From contig NZ_MIHA01000029.1 of NCBI RefSeq assembly GCF_001722335.1, forward strand, positions 1 through 60,489: a DNA stretch of 60,489 nt. The letters run 5' to 3'. The notes below the pieces were generated by a model. That model was not told where the DNA came from and ran no database searches. It saw nothing but the letters and a program-made list of their open reading frames with translations. Source of the stretch: Mycolicibacterium flavescens (GTDB lineage Bacteria > Actinomycetota > Actinomycetes > Mycobacteriales > Mycobacteriaceae). The position numbers were made by a program, and so were the translations under genes. Below, piece by piece: positions 29,425 to 39,485 of this stretch; position 1 is the first letter of the stretch, and each line of letters begins with the position of its first letter.

Positions 29425-30339
29425 CTAGTCGCGAGCGGTTGACCGGTCGTCGCGGCCCGCCGCCAGCAGCAGCCGCTCGCACCGATCGGCGAGCTCGGAC
29501 CGCAACGGGGCGGCCCGATCCGCGATCGTTTGCTGCACGCGGACGTACTCGGCGCGACCGGCCGGTGTCTCGATAGCGATCGGGCCGAATCCGTATTCGC
29601 GGAGATCATAGGGGCTGGCCCGCATGTCGAGTTCACGGGCATCAGCGGCCAGCGCCAGGCAGTCCATCACGAGACCGGATTCCAGCAGCGGCCCGAGTTT
29701 GAACGACCACTTGTAGAGATCCATCGCGGCGTGCAGGCACCCCGGTTGTTCGGTGTCGACCTGGCCCTGCCGCGACAACCGTTCGGTGTTGCGCCGGGCG
29801 GCCGGCTCGGTGAAGAACCGGAACGCGTCGAAGTGGCTGCAGCGCAACGGCATCGACTCGACGACGGCGTCGGTGCCTGCGGTCCCGAGGCGCAGCGGCA
29901 CGCCGTCGTGGCGCGGGGTTGCGGTGCGGTAGACCATCGCCCATTCGTGCAGGCCGAAACAGTTCAGCCGCATCGGCCGGCCGGCCGTGGCGCGCAGCAA
30001 CCGCGCGATGAACGCGACCGTGTCCAGCCGCGACAGCAGGTAGTCGCGTGACACCGTGACCCCGTCACTGCCGGCCTCGTAGCCCGCCCGGTCCAGATAC
30101 TGCCGGGCCGGGTCACCGGCGAGCGCCACCCCGTAGCCGGGATGCCAGACCCGCAACTGGCGGGGCCGCAAGCTGTAATACGTGAACAGGAAGTCCCACA
30201 CCGGGTGTTTCTGGCCGGCCCGGGCGCGTCGGCGGTGTGGCGCACAGAACTCGTCGACGCGGATGTGATGTTCGCGCTCACGGTGCAGCCAGTCCGCGGG
30301 ATCCAGCACCGACCGGGTTGCGACCGCGACCTCAGACAC
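29425..30339 (-). CDS. conserved actinobacterial protein often labelled 3-methyladenine DNA glycosylase
   Basis: A 304-residue soluble protein with recognisable blocks PVWDFLFTYYSLRPRQLRVW and LNCFGLHEWAMVYR. Actinobacterial homologues carry the automatic name 3-methyladenine DNA glycosylase, but I see no helix-hairpin-helix or AAG fold signature, so that name is doubtful. It starts at a GTG that overlaps the stop of the CorC-like gene by eight bases and precedes glcB by 45 bp, so it probably belongs to the corC-corC operon. Many conserved Tyr, Trp, His and Arg residues suggest an enzyme, of unknown reaction. Confidence 0.8.
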   Translation of the reverse strand: MSEVAVATRSVLDPADWLHREREHHIRVDEFCAPHRRRARAGQKHPVWDFLFTYYSLRPRQLRVWHPGYGVALAGDPARQYLDRAGYEAGSDGVTVSRDYLLSRLDTVAFIARLLRATAGRPMRLNCFGLHEWAMVYRTATPRHDGVPLRLGTAGTDAVVESMPLRCSHFDAFRFFTEPAARRNTERLSRQGQVDTEQPGCLHAAMDLYKWSFKLGPLLESGLVMDCLALAADARELDMRASPYDLREYGFGPIAIETPAGRAEYVRVQQTIADRAAPLRSELADRCERLLLAAGRDDRSTARD

Positions 30340-31376
30340 GGTGGGTCCCGTCGCGCACGGTGCCGACCAGGTCCTCGACCAGGTCCTCCAGCGCGACCAT
30401 CGCCTCGACGGTGCCGTCGGCGCCGGTGACCAGCGCCAGGTGGCTGTTGGTGCGCCGCAGCCGCGACAGCGCGTCGGGCAGCGGCAGCGATGCGGGCACC
30501 AGCGGCAGCGGGCGCACCATCGACAGGTCGAGCACGGCGTCCGGGTCGTCGACGAACGCCAGCACGTCCTTGATGTGCAGGTAACCCAGGTAGGTGCCCG
30601 ACGCGTCGGTGATCGGGAAGCGTGAGTAACCGGTTTCGGTCAACGCCTCCTCGATCGCGCCGACCGTCGGCCCGGCGCCGTCGCCGGCCACCTGCACGGC
30701 CCGGATGTCGCGCAGCGGGAACGCGACGTCCTTGACCGCGCGGTCGCGGATCTGCAGGGCCCGGGTGACGCGGCTGTGCTCCTCGGGGTCGAGCAGACCT
30801 TCCGACAGCGATTCGGCGATCATCTCCGACAGCTCGACCGTGGAGACCGCGACGTCGAGTTCGTCCTTGGGCTCGACCCGGAACAGCCGCAGCGTGGCGT
30901 TCGCGCACCAGTTGTAGAACGCGATCAGCGGGCGGGCCACCCGGATCCAGACCAGGTACGGCGGGATCAGCAGCATCGCCGCCGATTCCGGCCCGGCGAT
31001 CGCGATGTTCTTCGGCACCATCTCGCCGAGCAGCACGTGCAGCACGACCACGATGACCAACGCCACCACGAACGAGACCGAGTGCAGCACCGCATCGGAG
31101 ATGCCCAGCGCCCCGAACGGTTTCTCCAGCAGGTGCGCGACGGCGGGTTCGCCGACGCGGCCCAGCAGGATCGAGCAGATCGTGATGCCCAGCTGCGCGC
31201 CCGCCAGCATCAGCGACAGGTGCTCACCGGCGCGGATCACCGTCACCGCCCGTTTCTTGCCCTGTTCGGCCAGCGCCTGCAGCCGGTCGCGGCGCGCAGA
31301 AATCAGCGCGAACTCCGAGCCCACGAAGAACGCGTTGACCGCGAGCAGCACGACGGTCAGCACCACGCCCAGGAAG

Positions 31377-31384
<8 letters not shown>
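30332..31384 (-). CDS. CNNM/HlyC/CorC-family membrane protein, short form (Rv1841c-like)
   Basis: A 350-residue protein with an N-terminal DUF21 (CNNM) membrane domain of three to four helices ([20 protein letters not shown] at the start), followed by two CBS domains from about residue 215 ([40 protein letters not shown]). It lacks the C-terminal CorC transporter-associated domain found in its neighbour. The family handles Mg2+ or other divalent ions. Eight-base overlaps with genes on both sides show one operon of three, in the Rv1842c-Rv1841c order. Confidence 0.9.
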
Positions 31385-32744
<1,360 letters not shown>

Positions 32745-32823
32745 CGGATCGCCGTCGCATGGAGGCCGGGCCCGGAGCCCGGCCGTCTAGAGGAGGGCTC
32801 GGCGTCGGGAGGTTCGGGCCGCT

Positions 32824-32895
32824 CGGCCCGGAAGGGCCCTTCAGACTCGGCCCGAAAGGGTCCTTCAGGCTGAGCCCGGGAGAGCCCTTCAGGCC
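32824..32895. repeat. three tandem copies of a 24-bp GC-rich unit
   Basis: Units at 32824-32847, 32848-32871 and 32872-32895 share GGCCCGNAAGGGNCCTTCAG with a few changes. Each holds an AAGGGCCCTT-like palindrome, so each can fold into a small hairpin. They lie between guaB1 and the CorC operon, both transcribed leftward. On the minus strand they read as eight-residue units in a frame with no gene support. Role unknown; a terminator or processing element after guaB1 is possible. Confidence 0.7.
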
Positions 32896-32988
32896 GGGCC
32901 TCGACGGGTGCCAACGGCACGGGGACCCTTTCGCGTAGGAGACGACTTGCGGAAGACCATGGTAACGGGTGCTGCAGTGCGGGAGGGA

Positions 32989-34428
<1,440 letters not shown>

Positions 34429-34465
34429 TCACGAGTGTAGTGCGCCCACTTACCCGCGTGAGCAG

Positions 34466-34503
34466 ACGCAAAGTGCACCAAAACGCCGCCGGTCACTTTG
34501 CGT
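34466..34503. terminator. perfect 10-bp inverted repeat after gnd1
   Basis: ACGCAAAGTG (34466-34475) and CACTTTGCGT (34494-34503) are perfect complements with an 18-base loop. The element lies between the gnd1 stop and the guaB1 start and could end gnd1 transcription. From memory, the same core (AGCAGACGCAAAGT) recurs between genes in mycobacterial genomes, so it may instead be a dispersed repeat. Confidence 0.5.
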
Positions 34504-34541
34504 TCCCAGCCTTCGGCGTGGCCCCGGCTCGCAAGGGAAAC

Positions 34542-36005
34542 TCAGGCCTCGACCTCACTGCGGTCGCCGCTCCACAGGGTGTGGAACCGCTTGGCCGGGT
34601 CGGTGTCGATGCGGCCGTAGGTGTGCGCGCCGAAGTAGTCGCGCAGCCCCTGGGTCAGCGCCGCGGGCAGCCGCTCCTGGCGCAGCCCGTCGTAGTACGA
34701 CAGCGCCGAGGCGAAGCCGGGGATCGGGATGCCGAGCTCGGTGGCCTTGACCACGACACGGCGCCAGCTGTCGATGGCGTTCTCGATCGCGTTGCGGAAG
34801 TACGGGTCGACGATCAGTGTCGGCAGGTCGGCGTTGTTGTCGAAGGCCTCGGTGATCCGGTTGAGGAACTTGGCCCGGATGATGCAGCCGCCGCGCCAGA
34901 TCCTGGCCATGTCGCCGGGGGTGATGTTCCAGTTGTATTCGGCGCTGCCGGCCTGGATCTGGTTGAAGCCCTGCGCGTAGGCGATGATCTTCGACGCGTA
35001 CAGCGCCTGGCGGATGTCCTCGACGAATTGTGCTGCGTCGGAGGGCTTGTCGCCCAGCGTTCCGGACGCCAGCCCGGTGGTGGCCTTGCGCTGGGCCACC
35101 GAACCCGACAGCGCCCGCGCGAACACCGCCTCGGCGATCCCGGTCACCGGCACACCGAGGTCGAGCGCCGACTTCACGGTCCAGCGGCCGGTGCCCTTCT
35201 GCTCGGCCTCGTCGAGGATCAGGTCGACGAGCGGCTGCCCGGTCTTGGCGTCGGTCTGGCGCAGCACCTTGGCGGTGATCTCGACCAGGAAGCTGTCCAG
35301 GTCGCCGCTGTTCCACTCGTCGAAGACGTCGGCGATCTCGCCCGCGGTCTTGCCCAGCCCGTCGCGCAGCAGCTGGTAGGCCTCGCCGATGAGCTGCATG
35401 TCGGAGTACTCGATGCCGTTGTGCACCATCTTCACGAAGTGGCCTGCGCCGTCGGGCCCGATGTGGGTGCAGCACGGGACGCCGTCGACGTGCGCGGAGA
35501 TCTCCTCGAGCAGCGGGCCGAGCGACTGGTACGACTCAGCCGGCCCGCCCGGCATGATCGACGGCCCGTTGAGCGCGCCTTCCTCACCGCCGGAGATGCC
35601 GGCGCCGACGAAGTGCAGGCCCCGCTCGCGCATGGCCTTCTCCCGGCGGATGGTGTCGGTGTAGAGCGCGTTGCCGCCGTCGATGATGATGTCGCCTTGT
35701 TCCATCGCGTCGGCGAGTTCGTTGATCACCGCGTCGGTCGGGTCGCCGGCCTTGACCATGATCAGCACCCGGCGCGGCTTCTCCAGCGCGTCGAGGAACT
35801 CGGCGATCGTCTCGCTGCGCACGAACTTGCCTTCGGAACCGTGCTGTTCGAGCAGCGCATCGGTCTTGGCGATGGAGCGGTTGTGCAGGGCGACGGTGTA
35901 GCCGTGCCGGGCGAAGTTGCGCGCGATGTTCGATCCCATCACTGCCAGGCCGGTGACCCCGATCTGAGCGGTACCGGTGGTCGGGGCAGATGCGTCAGAG
36001 CTCAT
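34542..36005 (-). CDS. gnd1: 6-phosphogluconate dehydrogenase, decarboxylating (NADP+)
   Basis: A 487-residue enzyme of the long (GndA-type) class that oxidises 6-phosphogluconate to ribulose 5-phosphate and CO2. The N-terminal Rossmann motif GVTGLAVMGSNIARNFARHG binds NADP. GAGISGGEEGALNGPSIMPGG holds the substrate serine and glycines, and GHFVKMVHNGIEY holds the catalytic Lys. The C-terminal PAKRFHTLW tail is also typical. It matches Rv1844c by place. Upstream on the minus strand are the M56 and blaI genes, 72 bp away, probably as a separate unit. Confidence 0.97.
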   Translation of the reverse strand: MSSDASAPTTGTAQIGVTGLAVMGSNIARNFARHGYTVALHNRSIAKTDALLEQHGSEGKFVRSETIAEFLDALEKPRRVLIMVKAGDPTDAVINELADAMEQGDIIIDGGNALYTDTIRREKAMRERGLHFVGAGISGGEEGALNGPSIMPGGPAESYQSLGPLLEEISAHVDGVPCCTHIGPDGAGHFVKMVHNGIEYSDMQLIGEAYQLLRDGLGKTAGEIADVFDEWNSGDLDSFLVEITAKVLRQTDAKTGQPLVDLILDEAEQKGTGRWTVKSALDLGVPVTGIAEAVFARALSGSVAQRKATTGLASGTLGDKPSDAAQFVEDIRQALYASKIIAYAQGFNQIQAGSAEYNWNITPGDMARIWRGGCIIRAKFLNRITEAFDNNADLPTLIVDPYFRNAIENAIDSWRRVVVKATELGIPIPGFASALSYYDGLRQERLPAALTQGLRDYFGAHTYGRIDTDPAKRFHTLWSGDRSEVEA

Positions 36006-36077
36006 TCGGGCAGCCTCTCGTTGTTTTGTTGTGGGGGTGTTGTCGTGGGTAACGCTTGGCCGGGGGTGACTTCGTCC

Positions 36078-37022
36078 CTAGCCGGCGAACAGCCGCTGCA
36101 GTTCGGTCAACCAGGGCAGCGCGACGGCGTAGGTCGGGACCACCAGCACCGCCGCGGCCGCCGTGTACGCCGCGGCCGACAGCGCCAGGCTGTTGCCCGC
36201 CCCGCCGAGGCGGCGCACCCGCTGCACGGTCGTCGGACCGCCGACGGCCAGGGCGCCCGACGGTGCGTGACCGTCGGCGCAGGCGACCAGCGCGCGGGCC
36301 AGGGGAGTGCGGCCGGCGGCGCGCACCGCGGCGTCGTCGGCGAGCATTTCGATCAGCAACTTCACCGCGCCCAGCGCGCTGGCGCTGCGCACGAACCGCG
36401 GGAACGCGGCGTGCACGGCGGTGAACATCTCGAGCACCAGGTCGTGGCGGGCGCGCAGGTGGGCGCGTTCGTGCGACAGGATCGCCGCGATCTCGTTGTC
36501 GGCCAGCGTGGTCAGCGTGCCCTGGCTGACCACGACGCGGCTGCGCACCCCGGGCAGGCAGTAGGCCAGCGGCTGGGCGACGTCGAGAATCCGCAGCCCG
36601 ACGCCCGAGTGGGCGAGATGGCGGGTCTTCTGATTCGTGCCGACGAGGTCGACGACCATGCGGTGGTGGGCGCGGCGGCGCCGGGTGGCGATCGCGACCT
36701 GCAGCACCGCGGCGATCAACCGCGCGCCGATGACCAGGGTCAGCGCGAAGACCACCACGTAGCCGATCCACAGCGGCCAACCGAGCACGGCGATCTCACT
36801 GGTGATGGTGGCCGTCGGCCTGCCGTCCGGTCCGGGCGCGAAAAGCCTGCTGGCGATGGCGATTCCAGCCGAGAACGCCGACAGCACGGCGGCCATGGCG
36901 ATCGCCTGCCAGAGCACGATCGCGGCCCGCGGAGCGCGCGTCGGCCACGACGCCCGCGCCAGCACCGCAGGCACTGGTCCGGACAGGACCAGCGCCAGAA
37001 TGGTGAAGGCCAGCGCGGACAC
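36078..37022 (-). CDS. M56 family (BlaR1-like) membrane metalloprotease (Rv1845c-like)
   Basis: A 314-residue membrane protein with about four helices and the zinc-protease motif HERAH (H184, E185, H188) in ILSHERAHLRARHDLVLEMF. It has no C-terminal penicillin-binding sensor domain as in staphylococcal BlaR1, so it is a protease without the beta-lactam receptor. It follows blaI by 14 bp on the same strand and probably inactivates BlaI on signal. It matches Rv1845c, which in M. tuberculosis also lies with blaI (Rv1846c). Confidence 0.92.
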   Translation of the reverse strand: MSALAFTILALVLSGPVPAVLARASWPTRAPRAAIVLWQAIAMAAVLSAFSAGIAIASRLFAPGPDGRPTATITSEIAVLGWPLWIGYVVVFALTLVIGARLIAAVLQVAIATRRRRAHHRMVVDLVGTNQKTRHLAHSGVGLRILDVAQPLAYCLPGVRSRVVVSQGTLTTLADNEIAAILSHERAHLRARHDLVLEMFTAVHAAFPRFVRSASALGAVKLLIEMLADDAAVRAAGRTPLARALVACADGHAPSGALAVGGPTTVQRVRRLGGAGNSLALSAAAYTAAAAVLVVPTYAVALPWLTELQRLFAG

Positions 37023-37036
37023 GCTGTCAGTGTCTC

Positions 37037-37453
37037 TCAGCCGGTGCCCGGATTACCAGCGGGCGACCAAATGTGGTCCTTGCTCTCCAGTTCGGCGAGC
37101 GCGCGGCGCAGGGCGGCGGCCTCGTCGGCGCCGACGCGCTCGACGAAGTGCACCAGCGCGGCCTCGCGGCTGCCGGAGTCGGCGGCCTGGTCGAGAGCAT
37201 CGACCATCAGGCCCGCGACGAGTTCGTCGCGGCCGTGGGTGGGGGCGTATCGGTGAGCGCGGTCGTCGCGGTGCTGAACCACGAGGTTCTTCTTCGCCAA
37301 CCGCTGCAGCACGGTCATGATCGTCGTGTAGGCCAGGTCGCGGTGTGCGGCCAGCGCCTCGTGGACCTGACGCACGGTTTGGGGCTCGCGCGTCGACCAC
37401 AGGTGGTCCATCACCGCGCGTTCCAGCTCCCCGAGACGCGTCAACTTCGCCAT
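37037..37453 (-). CDS. blaI: BlaI/MecI/CopY family transcriptional repressor
   Basis: A 138-residue winged-helix repressor: LGELERAVMDHLWSTREPQT, then RDLAYTTIMTVLQRLAKKNL as recognition helix, VQHRDDRAHRYAP as wing, and a C-terminal dimerisation helix. In M. tuberculosis BlaI (Rv1846c) controls blaC and ATP synthase genes. It forms a pair with the M56 protease gene. An imperfect palindrome at 37489-37516 in its promoter suits autorepression. The upstream gap is shared with an iron-type regulated gene on the other strand. Confidence 0.95.
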   Translation of the reverse strand: MAKLTRLGELERAVMDHLWSTREPQTVRQVHEALAAHRDLAYTTIMTVLQRLAKKNLVVQHRDDRAHRYAPTHGRDELVAGLMVDALDQAADSGSREAALVHFVERVGADEAAALRRALAELESKDHIWSPAGNPGTG

Positions 37454-37488
37454 GCTCGTTCCATCTCCTAGAGGCTGTCGTTCCAGCG

Positions 37489-37516
37489 TACTACGGGTTT
37501 ACTACCGTGCGTCGTA
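37489..37516. promoter_or_regulatory. candidate BlaI operator
   Basis: TACTACGGG (37489-37497) and TACTACCGT (37500-37508) are direct TACTAC repeats, and the second forms an imperfect palindrome TACTACCGTGCGTCGTA with GTCGTA. Such TAC/GTA half sites resemble the BlaI/MecI family operators. Position 36 bp before blaI fits autorepression. The exact mycobacterial consensus was not checked. Confidence 0.45.
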
Positions 37517-37591
37517 TCCCGCACGCCGGACCGCGTGCGATGGGCGGTGACCGGCGCATTCTTCGCCTCTCACCGCGCATTCCACCGGTCC

Positions 37592-37607
37592 TGTGAGTCG
37601 GCTCACA
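37592..37607. promoter_or_regulatory. CRP-type binding palindrome
   Basis: TGTGAGTCGGCTCACA carries both TGTGA and TCACA half sites with a six-base spacer, the full CRP consensus used by mycobacterial Crp (Rv3676 family); it extends to CTGTGAG/CTCACAG. Its centre is about 35 bp before the TATAGT -10 of the gene at 37673 and 146 bp before blaI. Confidence 0.68.
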
Positions 37608-37634
37608 GGGTCTGGCCCCTGCGATCTCGGTAGC

Positions 37635-37653
37635 TATAGTAAGCCTAACCTAA
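37635..37653 (+). promoter_or_regulatory. IdeR (iron) box over the promoter of the FhuF-like gene
   Basis: TATAGTAAGCCTAACCTAA matches the 19-bp IdeR consensus TTAGGTTAGSCTAACCTAA at 15 positions, with the right half perfect. It includes a -10-like TATAGT (37635-37640). IdeR with Fe2+ would block transcription of the downstream gene. GGGAGG at 37663-37668 is its ribosome site. Confidence 0.75.
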
Positions 37654-37672
37654 GTCGCGAACGGGAGGTCCC

Positions 37673-38449
37673 ATGACGGTTCTGGTCGACGACCCGCTGA
37701 TCGCCAGCATGGCAATCAGCCGGGCGCTGCCGCTGCACGAATCCAGCAGACGGCTGCGCGAGCTGTACCCCGAGTGTCCGCGGGTGTACGGCGTCGCCGT
37801 GATGGGCGATCTGTCGCGGCGCCGGTGGTGGCCGTTGGCCGAAGCGCTCACCGGGAACCGCCTCGAGGCCATGTACGACCTGGCCGCCCAGGAGACCGAC
37901 AGCCGCGCCGCGGTGGCCCAGCAGTTGGCCGCCACCCTCGCCCATGTGGTGATCGGCCGGGTCATCCCGCTCGTCGTGCTGGAGGGCCGGGCGTGGGACA
38001 CCGGTTCGGAGAACCTGTGGGTGCACGTGGACTCCGAGGGCGCGATCGACTGGGTCGGCGTCGTGGATCCGACAGTGCGGGCGCTGCCCGACGATCCCTA
38101 TTTCGACGGCCGACCCTCGCACCTGGGCCGCACGACGCGCGACGGCATCGTCGCGCTGCCCAGCGAGGCCGCGCTGACCACCTGGGTGGCCCACCGCAGC
38201 CACCGCACGCTGGCGCCGCTGTTCGCCAACCTCGCCGAGATCAGCGACGGCGCCATGTCGGTGGCCGCGATGTGGCACGTCGTCGGCGGTGCGGTGGTCA
38301 GCGCCGCCACGCAGGTGCCGCTGCTCGCCGGCTCCAGCGAGTTGACCAGCATGCGTCGCGGCCAGTTGGTGCTCGACGCATTGGTCAGCTTCGGGCTGCC
38401 GGTGCGCGGCACGTCGCGGGCAACCGCAGGGAAGGTCTTGTGTAATTAG
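37673..38449 (+). CDS. iron-regulated protein, FhuF-like siderophore reductase family (tentative)
   Basis: A 258-residue soluble protein (LVDDPLIASMAISRALPLHE, then TLAHVVIGRVIPLVVLEGRA and TGSENLWVHVDSEGAIDWVG). The helical pattern with a central Ala/Val-rich region resembles FhuF/IucA-C-terminal-type proteins. Unlike FhuF it has only two cysteines, C36 and C257, so the C-terminal [2Fe-2S] CCx10CxxC motif is absent. The gene has a strong IdeR box and ribosome site, so an iron-uptake or siderophore-release role is likely. Family assignment is tentative. It ends inside a second IdeR box. Confidence 0.62.
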   Translation: MTVLVDDPLIASMAISRALPLHESSRRLRELYPECPRVYGVAVMGDLSRRRWWPLAEALTGNRLEAMYDLAAQETDSRAAVAQQLAATLAHVVIGRVIPLVVLEGRAWDTGSENLWVHVDSEGAIDWVGVVDPTVRALPDDPYFDGRPSHLGRTTRDGIVALPSEAALTTWVAHRSHRTLAPLFANLAEISDGAMSVAAMWHVVGGAVVSAATQVPLLAGSSELTSMRRGQLVLDALVSFGLPVRGTSRATAGKVLCN

Positions 38450-38464
38450 GCAAGCCTTGCCTAT
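38446..38464 (+). promoter_or_regulatory. second IdeR box, overlapping the stop codon of the FhuF-like gene
   Basis: TTAGGCAAGCCTTGCCTAT contains a perfect 17-bp palindrome (TAGGCAAG-C-CTTGCCTA, 38447-38463) and matches the IdeR consensus at 14 of 19 positions. The TAG stop (38447-38449) is part of it. A -10-like TATGCT at 38462-38467 overlaps its right edge, so the box controls a start near 38474 rather than the upstream gene. Confidence 0.72.
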
Positions 38465-38473
38465 GCTGATTCT

Positions 38474-38573
38474 TGTTCGACCAACGGACCGCGCCGGAGT
38501 CCTGAGGGCTGCAGAGACCCCCGGTCCACACGAAGGAAGGGCCCCACGCCATTGGTGTGGGGCCCTTCCGCAT
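38474..38573 (+). ncRNA. mrsI: iron-responsive small RNA, MrsI-like
   Basis: A transcript of about 100 nt is predicted: -10 TATGCT at 38462-38467, start near 38474, and a 16-bp terminator-like stem ending at 38569. No open frame of any quality lies in it. The IdeR box covers its promoter, so it would be made when iron is low. In M. tuberculosis the iron-responsive sRNA MrsI (ncRv11846) lies next to Rv1846c (blaI), and this element is in the corresponding place between blaI and the Rv1847 homologue. Such sRNAs repress iron-using genes such as bacterioferritin. Identity rests on synteny and promoter type, and ends are approximate. Confidence 0.68.
38535..38569 (+). terminator. strong hairpin terminator of the small RNA
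   Basis: A stem of 16 pairs with one G-U wobble: the arm from 38535 (GGAAGGGCCCCACGCC) pairs with 38554-38569 around an ATT loop. No U tract follows, as often in mycobacteria. It also lies just after the stop of the convergent rhodanese gene at 38587 and may serve both. Confidence 0.8.
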
Positions 38574-38586
38574 GTGTCGTGGGCGG

Positions 38587-38967
38587 TTACCCGGATTTCT
38601 CGGTGGCACCGCCGTTGTCGGCCCAGTCGCCGAACCCACCGAGGTTGTACACCTCGCCGTAGCCCAGTTCCTTGAGCGCCTGACCGGACAGCGCCGCGCG
38701 TCCGCCCGAAGCGCAGTAGACGATGACCGGTTTGTCCTTGCTGAAGTTCGGGTCGTGATACGGCGACTCCGGATCCGCCCGGAACTCCACCATGCCGCGC
38801 GGCACGTGCACGGCGCCGGCCACCTTGCCGCTCTGCTCCAGTTCGGGTCCGTCCCGGACGTCGACGACCAGTGCGCCCTTGTCGATCAGGTCGCGCGCTT
38901 CGTCGTGAGAGATTTTGGGCACCACGGCGTTGGCGGCCGCTACGAGGTCTTTCGCTGTCTTGGCCAT
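38587..38967 (-). CDS. rhodanese-like domain protein
   Basis: A 126-residue single rhodanese domain. The active-site loop is VIVYCASGGRAA with the nucleophilic Cys, and DVRDGPELEQSGKVAGAVHV is the other family block. It probably transfers sulfane sulfur to an acceptor such as thioredoxin or cyanide. I start at the ATG at 38967; the downstream thioesterase reads the other way, and their possible starts share a CCATGG. No signal peptide. Convergent with the small RNA. Confidence 0.92.
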   Translation of the reverse strand: MAKTAKDLVAAANAVVPKISHDEARDLIDKGALVVDVRDGPELEQSGKVAGAVHVPRGMVEFRADPESPYHDPNFSKDKPVIVYCASGGRAALSGQALKELGYGEVYNLGGFGDWADNGGATEKSG

Positions 38968-39031
38968 GGCCGACCCTAACTCCGTCGACCCGACGCGAAA
39001 GCGTTTCGCGCAGACGTGTAGACACGTTCGC

Positions 39032-39436
39032 GTGACCACCGACATGCCTTCTGAACTGGGTAAGGGCTTCGACGCCGGGCTCGGGCTGAAGTATCTGGAA
39101 CTGAGCCCCGACGGCGGCCGCGCCCAACTGACGATCACCGACAAGCTGCTGCAGCCGCACGGCATCGTGCACGGCGGGGTGTACTGCTCGGTCATCGAAA
39201 GCCTGGCCAGCGTGTCGGCCTCGGTCTGGCTCGGCGAACACGGCGGCGGAACGGTCGTCGGCGTCAACAACAACACCGACTTCCTGAGGGCGATCTCCAC
39301 GGGCACCGTGACCGCGGAGTCGACACCCATTCACCGCGGCCGCCGCCAGCAGCTGTGGCTGATCACCATCACCGACGAGGACGGCCGAACGGTCGCGCGC
39401 GGTCAGGTGCGGCTGCAGAACCTGCCCGGCGAGTAG
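39032..39436 (+). CDS. PaaI-type hotdog-fold thioesterase (Rv1847-like)
   Basis: A 134-residue hotdog-fold enzyme that hydrolyses acyl- or aryl-CoA thioesters. The catalytic block is GIVHGGVYCSVIESLASVSA, with the conserved HGG and the Glu/Asp on the long helix, followed by GVNNNTDFLRAISTGTV and RGRRQQLWLITI. It matches Rv1847 (140 residues) in sequence pattern and place directly before ureA. A GTG start at 39032 is chosen; an in-frame ATG at 39044 and one at 38966 are alternatives. Confidence 0.9.
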   Translation: MTTDMPSELGKGFDAGLGLKYLELSPDGGRAQLTITDKLLQPHGIVHGGVYCSVIESLASVSASVWLGEHGGGTVVGVNNNTDFLRAISTGTVTAESTPIHRGRRQQLWLITITDEDGRTVARGQVRLQNLPGE

Positions 39437-39485
39437 CCGACGCGAGCGCTGCTGAGCGGCGCGCGCCGTGGCAGGATCGCCCACT

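Noticed and set aside
34440..37256. A 938-codon plus-strand frame over gnd1 and the M56 gene
   Set aside because: It is antisense to gnd1 and blaR-like genes with complete motifs; composition is that of a shadow frame.
38457..38675. A 72-codon plus-strand frame inside the small RNA region
   Set aside because: It starts inside the IdeR box/-10 region, runs through the terminator hairpin into the rhodanese gene, and has no ribosome site.
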